64,000 nucleotides of DNA, taken from contig NZ_MLJJ01000025.1 in NCBI RefSeq assembly GCF_002095575.1, forward strand, positions 1 to 64,000, written 5' to 3'. Shown piece after piece: positions 27,867 through 37,867 of this stretch. The notes beneath the pieces were generated by a model. That model saw nothing but the letters and a program-made list of their open reading frames with translations, searched no databases and was not told the origin of the DNA. The DNA is from Pantoea septica. Its GTDB lineage: Bacteria; Pseudomonadota; Gammaproteobacteria; Enterobacterales; Enterobacteriaceae. The position numbers and the translations under genes were made by a program. Position 1 is the stretch's first letter, and each line of letters starts with the position of its first letter.

Positions 27867-30758
27867 ATGTGTAGATACGCTCGCTGGATAGCGGCGCTGA
27901 TGTTGAGCCTGGCGGCCGGCGCCACGCTGGCGCAAGCCGCGACGGGCTGGACGCCGGTCAATGAAACCATTCGCAAAAGCGAAAAAGATACGCGCCAGTA
28001 TCAGGCCATCAGGCTCGATAACGGCCTGACCGTGCTGCTGGTTTCCGACGCGCAGGCGCCGAAGTCTCTGGCGGCGCTTACGCTGCCTATCGGCTCGCTG
28101 GACGATCCGGATCGGCAGCTCGGGCTAGCGCACTTCCTCGAGCACATGGTGCTGATGGGATCGCAGCGCTATCCGCAGCCGGACAATCTGGCGGAGTTCC
28201 TGAAAAAGCATGGCGGCAGCCACAACGCCAGCACCGCCTCCTATCGCACCGCCTTCTACCTTGAGGTGGAAAACAGCGCGCTGGAGCCGGCGGTGGACCG
28301 TATGGCGGATGCGCTGGCCGCGCCGCTGCTCGATCCGGTCAACGCCGATCGCGAACGCAACGCCGTCAACGCCGAGCTGACGATGGCGCGCTCGCGCGAC
28401 GGTCTGCGTATGGCCCAGGTCGGCGCGGAGACGCTCAATCCGGCGCACCCCGGCTCGCGTTTTTCCGGCGGCAACCTCGACACGCTGAAGGATAAGCCGG
28501 ACAGCAAGCTGCTCGACGCGCTGTCGGCGTTCTACCATACCCACTACTCCGCCAACCTGATGAAGGCGGTGCTCTACAGCAATAAACCGCTGCCCGAGAT
28601 GGCGCAGATCGCCGCCAACACCTTTGGCCGCATCGCGAATCACGACGCGACGGTTCCCGCTATCGACGTGCCTGTGGTGACCGAAGCGCAGCAGGGCATC
28701 GTGATCCACTACGTTCCGGCGCAGCCTCGCAAGCAGCTGAAGATTGAGTTCCGCATCGCCAATAACAGCGATCGCTTCCGCAGCAAGACAGATACGCTGA
28801 TCGGCTACCTGATCGGTAACCGCAGCAAAAACACCCTGGCCGACTGGCTGCAAAAGAGGGGACTCGCTGACGGCGTCAATGCCGGCGCCGATCCGATGAG
28901 CGAGCGCAGCAGCGGCGTCTTCGCCATTACCGCCTCGCTCACCGACAAAGGGCTGGCGCAGCGCGACGAGGTGGTGGCGGCGATTTTCAGCTACATCGCC
29001 ATGCTGCGCGAGCAGGGCATCGACAAGCGCTACTTTGACGAAGTGTCGCACGTACTGGCGCTCGATTTCCGCTATCCCTCGCTGACGCGCGATATGGATT
29101 ACATCGAGTGGCTGGCGGACACCATGCTGCGCGTGCCGGTGGAGCATACGCTGGACGCGCCTTATCTGGCCGACGACTATGACGCCGCCGCCATTAAAGC
29201 GCGCCTCGACGAGATGACGCCGCAGCGTGCGCGCATCTGGTATATCAGCCCGCAGGAGCCGCACAACAAAGAGGCCTACTTCGTCAACGCGCCCTATCAG
29301 GTCGATCGCATCAGCGACCAGACCTTCGCCGACTGGCGCCAGCGCGCCAGCCAGATCCAGCTGTCGATGCCGACGCTGAACCCCTATATTCCTGACGATT
29401 TCACCCTGATCCCGCAGGATGATAAAAGCTACAGCCATCCTGTCGCGCTGCCCAACGACTTCGGCATGCCGATCTACTGGATGCCGAGCCGTTTTTACGC
29501 CAGCGAGCCGAAAGCCTCGGTGACGCTGGCGCTGCGCAACCAGCACGCCATCAGCGACGCGCGCCAGCAGGTGCTGTTCGGTCTCAACGACTATCTCTCC
29601 AGCCTGGCGCTGGATGAGCTCAACTCGCAGGCGTCGGTCGGCGGCATCAGCTTCTCCACCAGCGAAAACGACGGGCTGGTCTTCAGCGCCAGCGGCTTTA
29701 CCCAGCGGCTGCCGACGCTGCTGAAAAAACTGGTGGAAGGTTATGCCACCTTCCAGCCTACGCCGCAGCAGCTGGAGCAGGCGAAATCCTGGTATCTCGA
29801 TCAGCTGGACGCGGCGGACAAGGGCAAGGCGTTCGAGCTGGCGATTCAGCCGATGCAGATGCTGTCGCAGCTCCCCTATACGCAGCGCGAGACGCGCCGC
29901 GCGCTGGTAAAGGCGATCGCCCTCGACGAGGTAGTGGCGTATCGCGACAATCTGATCCATCATGCGACGCCTGAACTGCTGGCAGTGGGCAACCTCAGCG
30001 CCGAAAGCGTGACCCAGCTTGGCCGCGAGCTGAAGCAGCAGATGCAGACGCAGGGCACGCAGCTCTGGCGCAGCAGCTACGTCTCTTTCGCGAAGCCGGT
30101 CAAGGCCAACCTGCAAAAAGCGGGCAGCAGCACCGATTCGGCGCTGGCGGCGCTCTATGTGCCGCTCGGCTACGACGAATATCAGGGCATGGCGAACAGT
30201 TCGATGCTGAGCCAGATCGTGCAGCCCTGGTTCTACAACCAGCTGCGCACCGAAGAGCAACTGGGCTACGCGGTGTTCGCTTTCCAGATGCCGATCGGCC
30301 GTCAGTGGGGCATCGGCTTCCTGCTGCAGAGCAACAGCAAGCAGCCCGCCTATCTGCTGCAGCGCTATCAGGCCTTCTACCCGCAGGCGGAGAAGCGGCT
30401 GCGCGCCATGCCGCAGGACGACTTCGCGCAGTATCAGCAGGCGATGATCAATCAACTGAAGCAGCGGCCGCAGACCCTGGACGAAGAGGCGTCGCGCTAT
30501 AGCCGCGACTTCGATCGTCAGAATTACGCCTTCGATACGCGGCAGAAGGTCATCGCGCAGATCCAGCAGCTGACGCCGGACGCGCTGGCGGACTTCTTCC
30601 ATCGCGCGGTACTGCAGAAAGAGGGCATGGCGATGACGTCGCAGATTGCCGGCAACAGCGCGGATAAAGCGGCTTTTGCCCAACTGCCCGGCTGGAAAAC
30701 CTGGAACGAGGTGGCGAAACTGCAGCAGTCGCTACCGGTTAAGAGTGAGACGCAATGA
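27867..30758 (+). CDS. ptrA: Protease III (pitrilysin)
   Basis: This 963-residue periplasmic M16 metalloprotease (E. coli 962) has a signal peptide (about 1-25, ending LAQAA). The inverted zinc motif is His89, Glu92 and His93 (AHFLEHMVLMG), and the third ligand lies in the NAELTMARS region. The start at 27867 is set by the signal peptide and AGAAGGGG upstream, not by the longer open frame. Its stop overlaps the recB start (ATGA). The position between recC and recB is conserved in enterics although its function is unrelated. Confidence 0.95.
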   Translation: MCRYARWIAALMLSLAAGATLAQAATGWTPVNETIRKSEKDTRQYQAIRLDNGLTVLLVSDAQAPKSLAALTLPIGSLDDPDRQLGLAHFLEHMVLMGSQRYPQPDNLAEFLKKHGGSHNASTASYRTAFYLEVENSALEPAVDRMADALAAPLLDPVNADRERNAVNAELTMARSRDGLRMAQVGAETLNPAHPGSRFSGGNLDTLKDKPDSKLLDALSAFYHTHYSANLMKAVLYSNKPLPEMAQIAANTFGRIANHDATVPAIDVPVVTEAQQGIVIHYVPAQPRKQLKIEFRIANNSDRFRSKTDTLIGYLIGNRSKNTLADWLQKRGLADGVNAGADPMSERSSGVFAITASLTDKGLAQRDEVVAAIFSYIAMLREQGIDKRYFDEVSHVLALDFRYPSLTRDMDYIEWLADTMLRVPVEHTLDAPYLADDYDAAAIKARLDEMTPQRARIWYISPQEPHNKEAYFVNAPYQVDRISDQTFADWRQRASQIQLSMPTLNPYIPDDFTLIPQDDKSYSHPVALPNDFGMPIYWMPSRFYASEPKASVTLALRNQHAISDARQQVLFGLNDYLSSLALDELNSQASVGGISFSTSENDGLVFSASGFTQRLPTLLKKLVEGYATFQPTPQQLEQAKSWYLDQLDAADKGKAFELAIQPMQMLSQLPYTQRETRRALVKAIALDEVVAYRDNLIHHATPELLAVGNLSAESVTQLGRELKQQMQTQGTQLWRSSYVSFAKPVKANLQKAGSSTDSALAALYVPLGYDEYQGMANSSMLSQIVQPWFYNQLRTEEQLGYAVFAFQMPIGRQWGIGFLLQSNSKQPAYLLQRYQAFYPQAEKRLRAMPQDDFAQYQQAMINQLKQRPQTLDEEASRYSRDFDRQNYAFDTRQKVIAQIQQLTPDALADFFHRAVLQKEGMAMTSQIAGNSADKAAFAQLPGWKTWNEVAKLQQSLPVKSETQ

Positions 30759-33700
30759 GTTACCCTGAATCGCTGAATCCGTTGACGCTGCCGCTGCGCG
30801 GCGAGCGTCTGATCGAGGCTTCGGCGGGCACCGGCAAAACCTTTACCATCGGCGTGCTCTACCTGCGCCTGCTGTTAGGGTTGGGCGGCGAAAACAGCTA
30901 CAGCCGTCCGCTGTCGGTGGAAGAAATACTGGTGGTGACCTTTACCGAGGCCGCCACCGCTGAACTGCGCGGGCGCATCCGCGAAAATATCCACGAGCTG
31001 CGCCTTGCCTGCGTGCGCGGCGCGAGCGGCAATCCGATGCTGGCGCTTCTGCTGGAGCAGATTGACGATCTCTCGCAGGCCGCTTCGCTGCTGCTGGCGG
31101 CGGAGCGTCAGATGGACGAAGCGGCGATCTTCACTATTCACGGCTTCTGCCAGCGCATGCTTAACCTGAACGCCTTCGAGTCCGGCATGCTGTTCGAGCA
31201 GGAGTTGATAGAGGATGAGGCGGCGCTGTTTAAGCAGGCGACGGCGGATTTCTGGCGACGCCACTGCTATCCGCTGACGCTGGATGTGGCGCGCGCCATC
31301 GTCGCCGAGTGGAACGGGCCAGAGAGTTTGCTGACGACGCTGCGGCCCTGGCTGCAGGGCGAATCGCCGCGGCTGAAACGGCCACCGACCGACGATGAAA
31401 CCCTGGCGACGCGCCACGCCGCCAACCTGGCGCGCATCAGCGAGATGAAGCGCCAGTGGCAGGCGGTGAGCGACGAAGTCGAAGGCATTGTCAGCCAGTC
31501 CGGCGTGGATAAGCGCAGCTACAGCAGCAAATATCTGCCGCTCTGGGTGGCGAAAATCACCCAGTGGGCCAACAGCGAGACAACCGACTATCTCTTCCCG
31601 AAAGAGCTGGAGCGTTTCGCCCAGCGCGTGCTGACGGAGAAGACCAAAAAAGGCGAGCCGCCGCAGCATCCGCTGTTTCAGGCGGTAGAGGCCTTTCTCG
31701 CCGAGCCGCTGTCGCTGCGCGATCTGGTTATCGCCCGCGCGCTGGTGGAAGTGCGCGACGCGGTGCGTAAAGAGAAGCGCCTGCGCGCGCTGCTCGGCTT
31801 CGACGATCTGCTGAGCCGTCTCGACGAGGCGCTGCAGCAGCCGGGCGGCGCGCTACTGGCCGACACCATTCGCGCCCGCTATCCGGTGGCGCTGATTGAC
31901 GAATTTCAGGATACCGATCCGCAGCAGTATCGTATTTTCCGCACGCTCTATCTTAATCAATCCGAGCTGGCGCTGCTGCTGATCGGCGACCCTAAACAGG
32001 CGATCTACGCCTTTCGCGGCGCCGATATCTTTACCTATTTGCGCGCCCGCAGCGAGGTCGCCGCACACTATACGCTCGACACTAACTGGCGATCGTCCCC
32101 GGGCATGGTGCAGAGCGTGAACCGCCTTTTCGCCCGCATGGATTCGCCTTTTCTCTTCGAGGCGATTCCGTTTCTGCCGGTTCATCCCGCCGCGCCGAAT
32201 CAGCAGCTGACGCTGGTGAAAGATGGGCAGCCGCAGCCGGCGCTGCGCCTCTGGCTGCAGCCCGGCGACGGCGTCGGCGTCAGCGACTATCAGCAGTTTA
32301 TGGCGCAGCAGTGCGCCGCCGATATCAGCCGCTGGCTGGTCGCCGGACAGCAGGGGCGCGCTTTGCTGGGCAAAGGCGATAATCTGCGGCCGGTGCAAGC
32401 GTCCGATATCACTGTGCTGGTGCGAAGCCGCAACGAGGCGGGGCTGATCCGCGACGCGCTGAACGGACTTTCTATTCCGTCGGTCTATCTCTCTAACCGC
32501 GACAGCGTCTATACCACGCCCGAAGCGCGCGAGCTGTTGTGGCTGCTGCAGGCGGTGCAGGCGCCGGAGCAGGAGCGTCTGCTGCGCAGCGCGCTGGCCA
32601 CCTCGATCTTCGCCATCGACGCCGCCTCGCTGGATACGCTGAGTCAGAACGAGCGCGAGTGGGATGCGCTGGTCGAGCAGTTCGCCGGCTGGCAGCAGCT
32701 CTGGCACCAGCGCGGCGTGTTGCCGATGCTGCGCGACGTAATGAATCAGCGGCAGCTGGCGGAAAATATGCTCGCCTCGGAGAACGGCGAGCGCAGGCTC
32801 ACCGACCTGATGCATCTGGGCGAGCTGCTGCAGGAGGCGTCGACCCACCTCGACAGCCCGCATGCGCTGGTGCGCTTTCTCGCCCAGCAGATCGCTCGCC
32901 CCAATAGCCAGTCGGCGGAGCAGCAGCTGCGGCTCGAGAGCGATCGCCACCTGGTGCAGATTGTCACTATCCACAAATCCAAAGGATTGCAGTATCCGCT
33001 GGTATGGCTGCCTTTCGCCGCTGGCTTTCGCGAGGCGGCCAGCGCGCTCTATCACGATCGGGAAAGCTTCGCGACGCTGCTCGACGTGCAGGGCGACGAA
33101 GAGAGTCTGGCGCTGGCCGAGCAGGAGCGTCTGGCGGAGGATCTGCGCCTGCTTTACGTCGCCTTAACGCGCTCGGTATTTCACTGCAGCGTCGGCATTG
33201 CGCCGCTGTTTAAGGGCGCGCGCAAAAAAAGAGGGCGACAGCGATCTGCACAAGAGCGCGCTGGGCTATCTGGTGCAGCAGGGCGAGAGCGGCGACGCCG
33301 AGCGCCTGCGCGCCTGCCTGGCGACGCTGGCGGATGCGGACGCCGAGGTGCGGCGCGACGAGCTGCTTCCTGGCGAAAACTGGCGCGAACAGGCGCAGCC
33401 CGACGATGCGCTCAGCAGTCGTCAGGTGACGCGCGACCTGCGCGACGCCTGGCGTGTTACCAGCTATTCCGGGCTTCAGCAGCACAGCAGTTCGCCGCTG
33501 CTGGAGGCGATGCCGACTTTCGATATCGACGCCGCGGGCGAAGAGGGCGGCGAGGCGGAGAGCGCCCTGACGCCGCATCACTTTCCGCGCGGCGCCGCGC
33601 CGGGCACCTTTCTGCACGGCCTGTTTGAATCTATCGATTTTACCCGGCCGCCTGACAGGGCGCTGCTGGAAAGCGAGCTGGAGCAGAACGGCTATCCGCC

Positions 33701-34292
33701 GCACTGGCTGCCGGTGCTGGAGGAGTGGATCGCGCGCGTGCTGCATACGCCGCTTAATCGCGACGGCCTGACGCTGGGCGCGCTGCAGAACCGGGACCGG
33801 CTGGTGGAGATGGCCTTCTATCTGCCGCTGGAGCGCATGCTGAACGCTTCGGAGCTGGATGCCCTGATGCGCCAGCACGATGCGCTGTCGGCGCGCGCGC
33901 CGAAGCTGGAGTTCCACCAGGTGCAGGGCATGCTGAAGGGCTTCATCGATCTGGTGTTTCGCTGGAACGGTCAATATTATCTGCTGGATTACAAATCCAA
34001 CTGGCTAGGGGATAGCGAAGCAGCCTATACCCCGGAGGCGATGGCGCAGGCGATGGTGGATCACCGCTACGACTTGCAGTACCAGCTCTATACGCTGGCG
34101 CTGCACCGCTATCTGCAGCATCGCCTGCCCGATTACGATTATCAGCGCCACTTTGGTGGCGTGTTTTATCTGTTTTTACGCGGCGTCGATGGCAGTTCGC
34201 CGCAAAACGGCATCTTTACCGCGCGTCCGTCGGCCTCATTCGTCGCCGGACTGGACGCGCTGTTTCGTCGCCCGAAAGAGGAGGAAGTATGA
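30755..34292 (+). pseudogene. recB: recB, split by a one-base frameshift
   Basis: RecB is the 3'-5' helicase and sole nuclease of RecBCD. Reading starts at ATG 30755, with Walker A EASAGTGKTF (Lys28) and intact helicase motifs (LIDEFQDTDPQQYRIF, GDPKQAIYAFRGAD). At 33224-33230 seven A follow CGC; six would keep the frame (KKEGDSDLHKSALG, as in E. coli). As written, translation continues out of frame to a stop at 33626-33628 (957 aa). The nuclease domain, including LDYKSNWLG, sits in another frame to 34292. Removing one A gives 1178 aa (E. coli 1180). A homopolymer sequencing error is equally possible. Confidence 0.88.
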
Positions 34293-36130
34293 CGGAAATA
34301 GTGTCATTGCTCGATCAGGCGGTAGAGAAACGTCTGCTGCGGTCGCTCGATCTTCAGTTCGCACGGCTGGTGGCCGACACCTCGCAGCCGGCATGGCTGC
34401 TGGCGGCCGCCTGCGTCAGCGCCGAAGCGGGCGATGGTCACGTCTGCCTGCCGCTGGCGCACCTGACTCCCGATGCGCTGTTTGCCGGGCGTCATCCCGA
34501 ACTGGCGCAGGCGCTATGGCGCGCAGCGGGCGCGCCGTCGTGCTGGAAAACGGCGCTCGCCGGCTGGCCTGCGCTGAGCGACGGCGGCATCGCCACGCCG
34601 CTGGTGCTAAATCATGAGCGGCTCTATCTGCATCGTCTGTGGCAAAGCGAAGGCCGGGTGGCGCACTTTTTCACCCGGCAGGCGGAGATGACGGAGATGG
34701 ATGTCGCCGCCGCGCAGAGCGTGCTGAGCGCGCTGTTCGGCGATCGGCCTGACGACTGGCAAAAAATCGCCGCCGCCGTGGCGCTGACGCGCAAAACCGC
34801 CGTGATTTCCGGCGGTCCCGGCACCGGAAAAACCACAACCGTGGCGAAGCTGCTGGCGGCGCTGATCCGCCTCAGCCGCAGCAATCTGCGCATCCAGCTG
34901 GCGGCGCCCACGGGCAAAGCGGCGGCGCGCCTCACAGAATCTCTCGGCCAGGCGCTGCAGGCGCTGTCGGTCAGCGACGAAGAGCGGGCGCGTTTTCCCA
35001 GCGAAGCGACGACGCTGCACCGTCTGCTGGGCGCGCAGCCCGATACGCAGCGGCTGCGCTATCACGCCGCCAACCGGCTTCATCTCGACGTGCTGGTGGT
35101 GGACGAGGCCTCTATGGTCGATCTTCCGATGATGGCGAAGCTGATCGCCGCGCTGCCGGACCATGCGCGCGTGATTTTTCTCGGCGATCGCGATCAGCTG
35201 GCGTCGGTAGAGGCGGGCGCGGTGCTGGGCGATATCTGCCGCTGCGCGGAAACGGGCTACAGCCTGTCGCGCGCGCAGCAGCTCGCGGCGCTGACCCAGT
35301 GCGCCCTCGACGGCGCGGATGACGCGCGCGCCCCCGACGTGCGCGACAGCATCTGCCTGCTGCGCAAAAGCTATCGCTTTGATGCGACGTCAGGCATCGG
35401 CCAGCTGGCGCGGGCGGTCAATCTCGGCGACGCGCGCGCCGTCGAGTCGGTGATTAACGCCGCCTTTGAGGATATCGATTTTCAGGCGCTGCAGAGCGGC
35501 GAGGCCTATCAGGCGATGCTCGACGCCGTCGCGGAGGGCTACCGGCCATTCCTGAAGCTTGTGCAGGCGCGCGCGCCGGTAGAGGAGATTCTGCAGGCCT
35601 TCAGCCGCTATCAGCTGCTTTGCGCCCTGCGCGACGGACCGTTCGGCGTGCAGGGTCTAAACCAGCGCATCGAGCAGCGACTGGTGCAGCTGCAGCGCAT
35701 TCGGCGGCCGGCGATCGGCAGCCGCTGGTATGCGGGACGGCCGGTGATGGTAACGCGCAACGACAGCGCGCTGGGACTGTTCAACGGCGATATCGGCATT
35801 ACCCTGCGCGATGCGGAAAATCAGCTGAAGGTTTTTTTCCCGCTGCCGGACGGGACGGTGAAGGCGGTGCAGCCGAGCCGCCTGCCGCCGCACGATACCG
35901 CCTGGGCGATGACGGTGCATAAGTCGCAGGGATCGGAGTTCGAGCATACTGCGCTGGTGATGCCGGCTCAGTTCTCGCCGGTGCTGACGCGCGAGCTGGT
36001 CTATACTGCGATTACCCGCGCGCGCAAGCGGCTGACGCTCTACAGCGAACCCGCGGTGTTTCAGCGCGCGGTACAGCTGCAAACTCAACGCCGCAGCGGG
36101 CTGGTGGAAAGGCTAAGTCTGGTGAGCTAA
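34289..36130 (+). CDS. recD: Exodeoxyribonuclease V alpha subunit
   Basis: This 613-residue 5'-3' superfamily 1 helicase (E. coli RecD 608 aa) has Walker A GGPGTGKT at residues 175-182, the DEASMVDLPMMAKL Walker B, GDRDQLASVEAGAVLGD, and the C-terminal AMTVHKSQGSEF and ELVYTAITRARK motifs. Its ATG overlaps the end of the recB nuclease frame, so translational coupling depends on ribosomes reaching 34292. With recB frameshifted, coupling may fail. A structured repeat follows the stop. Confidence 0.95.
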   Translation: MTEIVSLLDQAVEKRLLRSLDLQFARLVADTSQPAWLLAAACVSAEAGDGHVCLPLAHLTPDALFAGRHPELAQALWRAAGAPSCWKTALAGWPALSDGGIATPLVLNHERLYLHRLWQSEGRVAHFFTRQAEMTEMDVAAAQSVLSALFGDRPDDWQKIAAAVALTRKTAVISGGPGTGKTTTVAKLLAALIRLSRSNLRIQLAAPTGKAAARLTESLGQALQALSVSDEERARFPSEATTLHRLLGAQPDTQRLRYHAANRLHLDVLVVDEASMVDLPMMAKLIAALPDHARVIFLGDRDQLASVEAGAVLGDICRCAETGYSLSRAQQLAALTQCALDGADDARAPDVRDSICLLRKSYRFDATSGIGQLARAVNLGDARAVESVINAAFEDIDFQALQSGEAYQAMLDAVAEGYRPFLKLVQARAPVEEILQAFSRYQLLCALRDGPFGVQGLNQRIEQRLVQLQRIRRPAIGSRWYAGRPVMVTRNDSALGLFNGDIGITLRDAENQLKVFFPLPDGTVKAVQPSRLPPHDTAWAMTVHKSQGSEFEHTALVMPAQFSPVLTRELVYTAITRARKRLTLYSEPAVFQRAVQLQTQRRSGLVERLSLVS

Positions 36131-36164
36131 CCGGTTTCAGCCGCAAACGGCTCGGTACGTCACT

Positions 36165-36274
36165 GCGCAGGCTACTGGGGCTGCGGAACAAAGCGTCCCG
36201 CGACAGGGATGTCGCGGGCCGAGCGAGCATGGATGCCTTGAGCGACTTTGTGGAGCAGCCCCTGTTGCCTGCGC
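36165..36274 (+). repeat. Dispersed structured element, copy 3
   Basis: It lies between convergent recD and argA. The outer stem is GCGCAGGC/GCCTGCGC and GGGGCTGC/GCAGCCCC around a small internal loop. The core CAAAGCG is followed by a 9-bp hairpin CCCGCGACA/TGTCGCGGG with loop GGGA (36197-36218). This differs from copy 2 by a paired G-C to A-T change. GCCGAGCG, a GCA-TGGA-TGC hairpin and TTGAGCGACTTTG complete the core. The sequence ACAGGGATGT here equals the in-vitro selected CsrA site ACARGGAUGU. Confidence 0.8.
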
Positions 36275-36307
36275 CTACTCGGTTATTTAGCCTGGAACGG
36301 CTTTCAA

Positions 36308-37636
36308 TCAGGTCAGGTCCGCCATCAGCACCTTTGAGCGCCGCTGGTAGTTATACATCTGCTTTTTACTCTCCGGCAGCGACTCGATATCCACCGGCGT
36401 AAAGCCGCGCTCCTGAAACCAGTGAATGCTGCGCGTCGTCAGCACGAACAGCTTCTCCAGCCCCATCTGCCGCGCCTGAAGCGCGACGCGCTGCAGCAGC
36501 ATCTCGCCGCGCGACGAGCTGCGATAGTCGGGATGCACCGCTACGCAGGCCATCTCGCCGATTTTCTCATCCATAAACGGGTAGAGCGCCGCGCAGGCGA
36601 TAGTGAGGTTGTCGCGAATAATAATGGTGAACTTGTCGATCTCCATCTCCAGCTGCTCGCGCGAGCGACGCACCAGGATGCCCTGCTGCTCCAGCGGGCG
36701 AATAAGCTCCAGAATGCCGCCGATATCGTTAATAGTCGCGCGGCGGATCTGCTCGCTCGACTCCATTACGATCTGCGTGCCGATACCGTCGCGCGAGAAG
36801 AGCTCCTGCAACAGCGCGCCATCTTCCTGGTAGCTAATCAGATGGCTGCGGCGCACGCCGCTGCGGCAGGCTTTCACCGCGCCGCGCAGGAAGCGCACCG
36901 TGCCGGAAAGGTAGTCGCCGTCGCTCTCCATCTCGTCGATGCGCGCCTGCGCATCGTTCGGGAAGAGCTCAGAAATAATGGTGCCGTCGCGGCGGGTCAC
37001 GCCCTGCTCGGAGCAGAAGCCGATCATCTTCTCCGCCTTCAGCTTAATCGCCAGCTGGGTGGCGACCTCTTCCGACGTCAGATTGAAACTCTCGCCGGTC
37101 ACGGAAACCGCCACCGGACCGAGCAGCACAATCGCATCGTTATCCAGCTGCCGGTGAATCGCCTCTTCGTCGATGCGGCGAATGCGTCCGCTGTGGCAAT
37201 AATCGACGCCGTCGTCCACGCCCAGCGGCTGCGCGATAATAAAGTTGCCGCTGACCACGTTGATATGCGCGCCCTGCAGCGGCGTGTTATTGAGGCTCAT
37301 TGAGAGTCGCGCCGTGATGTCGAGCTGCAGCCGTCCCGCCGCCTGCTTCACCAGCTCCAGCGACTGCGCGTCGGTCACGCGGGTATATTTGTGGTAAACC
37401 GGCTCCAGCTGGTTCGCCGCCAGGCTGGCGTCGATCTGCGGACGCGCGCCGTAGACCACCACCAGGCGAATGCCGAGACTGTGCAGCAGGCCGATATCGT
37501 TAACGATGCTGGAGAAATTCTCATGCTCGATCGCTTCGCCGCCCAGCATGATGACAAAGGTCTTGTCCCGGTGGGCATTGATATAGGGAACGGTGTGGCG
37601 AAAACCCTGAACCAGCTCAGTACTACGTTCCTTCAC
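36308..37636 (-). CDS. argA: N-acetylglutamate synthase
   Basis: This 442-residue enzyme (E. coli 443) has an amino-acid-kinase-like N-terminal domain ([30 protein letters not shown]), which binds arginine for feedback inhibition, and a C-terminal GNAT acetyltransferase domain ([21 protein letters not shown]). It commits glutamate to arginine synthesis. The GTG at 37634-37636 ([13 protein letters not shown]) is chosen because GAGG stands 8 bases upstream and the family N-terminus fits; a TTG 12 bases earlier is open too. Paired ARG boxes precede it. Confidence 0.94.
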   Translation of the reverse strand: MKERSTELVQGFRHTVPYINAHRDKTFVIMLGGEAIEHENFSSIVNDIGLLHSLGIRLVVVYGARPQIDASLAANQLEPVYHKYTRVTDAQSLELVKQAAGRLQLDITARLSMSLNNTPLQGAHINVVSGNFIIAQPLGVDDGVDYCHSGRIRRIDEEAIHRQLDNDAIVLLGPVAVSVTGESFNLTSEEVATQLAIKLKAEKMIGFCSEQGVTRRDGTIISELFPNDAQARIDEMESDGDYLSGTVRFLRGAVKACRSGVRRSHLISYQEDGALLQELFSRDGIGTQIVMESSEQIRRATINDIGGILELIRPLEQQGILVRRSREQLEMEIDKFTIIIRDNLTIACAALYPFMDEKIGEMACVAVHPDYRSSSRGEMLLQRVALQARQMGLEKLFVLTTRSIHWFQERGFTPVDIESLPESKKQMYNYQRRSKVLMADLT

Positions 37637-37647
37637 GGCAAACCTCA

Positions 37648-37686
37648 ATGAATGATTATTCGTAATTTTTGTATTTTTATTCTTTT
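37648..37686. promoter_or_regulatory. Paired ARG boxes upstream of argA
   Basis: Two ArgR half-operator pairs lie about 3 bases apart: ATGAATGATTATTCGTAA (37648-37665) and TTTGTATTTTTATTCTTT (37669-37686). They match TNTGAATWWWWATTCANW well and loosely, respectively. The two-box arrangement with 3-bp spacing is characteristic of arginine repressor hexamer sites. Confidence 0.8.
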
Positions 37687-37812
37687 AGGGCGCTATTTGC
37701 AAGCGTTAAACCTGACGTAAATTTACGTTTTTTCGGGTGCGCTCGCTGCTAAGAGCCTGCATTATTTAGCTTTTCCTGGATGACTTCGCCAAAGGGATGG
37801 GCTAAAGTTTTC

Positions 37813-37841
37813 AGCGCCGTTTATTAAAGTGGCGCTTTTTT
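37813..37841 (+). terminator. Terminator-like hairpin just upstream of amiC
   Basis: AGCGCC (37813-37818) pairs with GGCGCT (37831-37836) over a 12-base loop, followed by five T, only 27 bases before the amiC start. No gene precedes it on this strand, so it would act on the amiC leader or on an unseen small transcript. Confidence 0.45.
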
Positions 37842-37867
37842 AGACAGAACAGAGCAGCTGGAGCGGC

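Noticed and set aside
28125..30683. 852-codon open frame antisense to ptrA (similar long ones antisense to recC at 25674-27812 and to gudP-gudD at 55146-57656)
   Set aside because: They mirror well-conserved genes, show Arg/His/Gln-rich composition typical of GC-rich shadows, and match no family I know.
33224..33236. Programmed ribosomal frameshift in recB at A7G
   Set aside because: A -1 slip gives the wrong frame; the needed change is +1 (or -2), no stimulatory structure is evident, and RecB is not known to use recoding.
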